In this document: in pieces, positions 63,286-64,000 of the stretch
How the letters are laid out: every line of letters begins with the position of its first letter
Numbering within the stretch: position 1 is the stretch's first letter
Origin: DASQPA01 sp963757335
Lineage (GTDB): Bacteria; Acidobacteriota; Thermoanaerobaculia; Multivoradales; UBA5704
Assembly: GCA_963757335.1 (NCBI GenBank)
Contig: CAVWRJ010000021.1
Span: 186,001 to 250,000, forward strand
Reading direction: 5' to 3'
DNA length: 64,000 nucleotides
Program-made: the position numbers and the translations under genes
The notes under the pieces: generated by a model
Seen by the model: the letters and a program-made list of their open reading frames with translations, nothing else
What the model was told of the DNA's origin: nothing
The model's database searches: none

Positions 63286-63987
63286 ATGCGGCTGTCCGTC
63301 GTCATCCCCGCCTACAACGAGCGCGCCACGGTCCAGGAGCTCCTGGCACGGGTGGCGCGCGCCCCGCTCCCCGAGGGGGTCGAAATCGAGATGGTGGTGG
63401 TCGACGACGGCTCGAAGGACGGCACCCGGGAGCTCCTCCGCGAGCTCGCCGCGGCCGGCCAGCCGCCGTTCCGGTTGATCGAACATGCGGTCAACCAGGG
63501 AAAGGGGGCCGCCATCCGGAGCGGCTTCCTGGCCGCCTCGGGCGAGGTGATGCTGGTGCAGGACGCCGACCTGGAGTACGACCCCACCGACTACCCCCGG
63601 CTCCTCGCCCCCATCCTCGCCGGCGAGGCCGATGTCGTCTACGGCTCGCGCTTCTTGGGCGGCCCGCACCGTGTCCTCTTCTTCTGGCATTCGGTCGGCA
63701 ACCGCCTCTTGACGACCCTCTCGAACATGCTGACCGACATCAACTTGTCGGACATGGAGACCTGCTACAAGGTCTTTCGCCGCGAGATGCTCGACCCCAA
63801 CACCCTCGAATCGAACCGCTTCGGTATCGAGCCCGAGCTCACCGCCCGCTTCGCCAAGCACGGGGCGCGCATCTACGAGGTCCCCATCACCTACCGCGGC
63901 CGCACCTACGCGGAGGGCAAGAAGATCGGCTGGAAGGACGGCTTCTCGGCGATCTGGTCGATCGTCCGCTATAATTTGTTGTCCTGA
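63286..63987 (+). CDS. Family 2 glycosyltransferase (dolichyl/polyprenyl-phosphate sugar type)
   Basis: A 233-residue GT2 protein: SVVIPAYNERATVQELL, VVDDGSKDGT, QDADLEYDP (DXD-type), and GSRFLGG with a C-terminal amphipathic segment. Related enzymes move glucose or mannose onto a polyprenyl phosphate carrier at the membrane. It starts 33 bases after gvpK; whether it belongs to the gas-vesicle operon is unclear. The stop is at 63985-63987. Confidence 0.93.
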   Translation: MRLSVVIPAYNERATVQELLARVARAPLPEGVEIEMVVVDDGSKDGTRELLRELAAAGQPPFRLIEHAVNQGKGAAIRSGFLAASGEVMLVQDADLEYDPTDYPRLLAPILAGEADVVYGSRFLGGPHRVLFFWHSVGNRLLTTLSNMLTDINLSDMETCYKVFRREMLDPNTLESNRFGIEPELTARFAKHGARIYEVPITYRGRTYAEGKKIGWKDGFSAIWSIVRYNLLS

Positions 63988-64000
63988 AACGTCCACCTCG

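Overview
The window is a gene-dense, high-GC bacterial chromosome segment with no rRNA, tRNA or CRISPR array that I could see. The mix suggests an Acidobacteriota-type heterotroph, possibly Thermoanaerobaculia-like: short SD-led operons, secreted Ig-like proteins, AIM24 proteins, bactofilin, serine/threonine kinase and SpoIIE phosphatase signalling, and a phosphoglucose isomerase of the transaldolase-fusion type. The taxonomic call is an inference from gene content.

Layout. 1-4.5 kb: two AIM24 zinc-ribbon proteins and two secreted proteins. 4.9-9 kb: a less GC-rich operon encoding a TIR-AAA protein and an AAA-membrane-WD40 protein, a candidate immune or signalling module. 9-15 kb: MntA/HepT, an Mrp-type ATPase, PlsC, a Ser/Thr kinase and VapBC. 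15-18.7 kb: two unknown proteins, an 18-unit 21-bp tandem repeat array and a DUF72 protein. 18.9-23 kb: a second less GC-rich island with a TPR-CHAT protease-like protein and an unknown partner. 23-30 kb: DUF523/DUF1722, NUDIX, two dehydrogenases, methyltransferase, bactofilin, OsmC and a CusF-like lipoprotein. 30-36.3 kb: phosphoglucose isomerase broken by six frameshifts, glucokinase, cytidine deaminase, isocitrate and malate dehydrogenases. 36-44 kb: SpoIIE phosphatase, ModB/ModC, methyltransferase, GNAT, a 42-bp repeat array and two paralogous lipoproteins. 44-45.6 kb: HicAB and a MazF module. 45.7-50 kb: SucCD, an S51/GATase-like protein, NDK and an Fe-S uracil-DNA glycosylase. 50-53.4 kb: EgtD with an osmoprotectant/ergothioneine-type ABC transporter.

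54.1-63.25 kb is a gas-vesicle operon: gvpJ, gvpA, sensor kinase, response regulator, gvpF-like, gvpG, a twin ArsA/Get3-like ATPase, gvpF, a small GvpA/J/M-family gene, gvpL and gvpK. Most genes overlap by 1-4 bases. The usual AAA ATPase gvpN is absent from the window and an ArsA-type ATPase sits in the cluster, alongside a built-in two-component system. This is the most unusual system here, followed by the TIR/AAA and CHAT islands and by three intergenic arrays that share a 21-bp (seven-codon) period.

Several plus-strand genes (pgi, modC, the gvp-cluster kinase, the ArsA-like gene, perhaps the Gfo/Idh gene) are broken by single-base shifts, mostly extra bases in G/C runs. This looks more like residual assembly error than biology but should be kept in mind when reading those entries.
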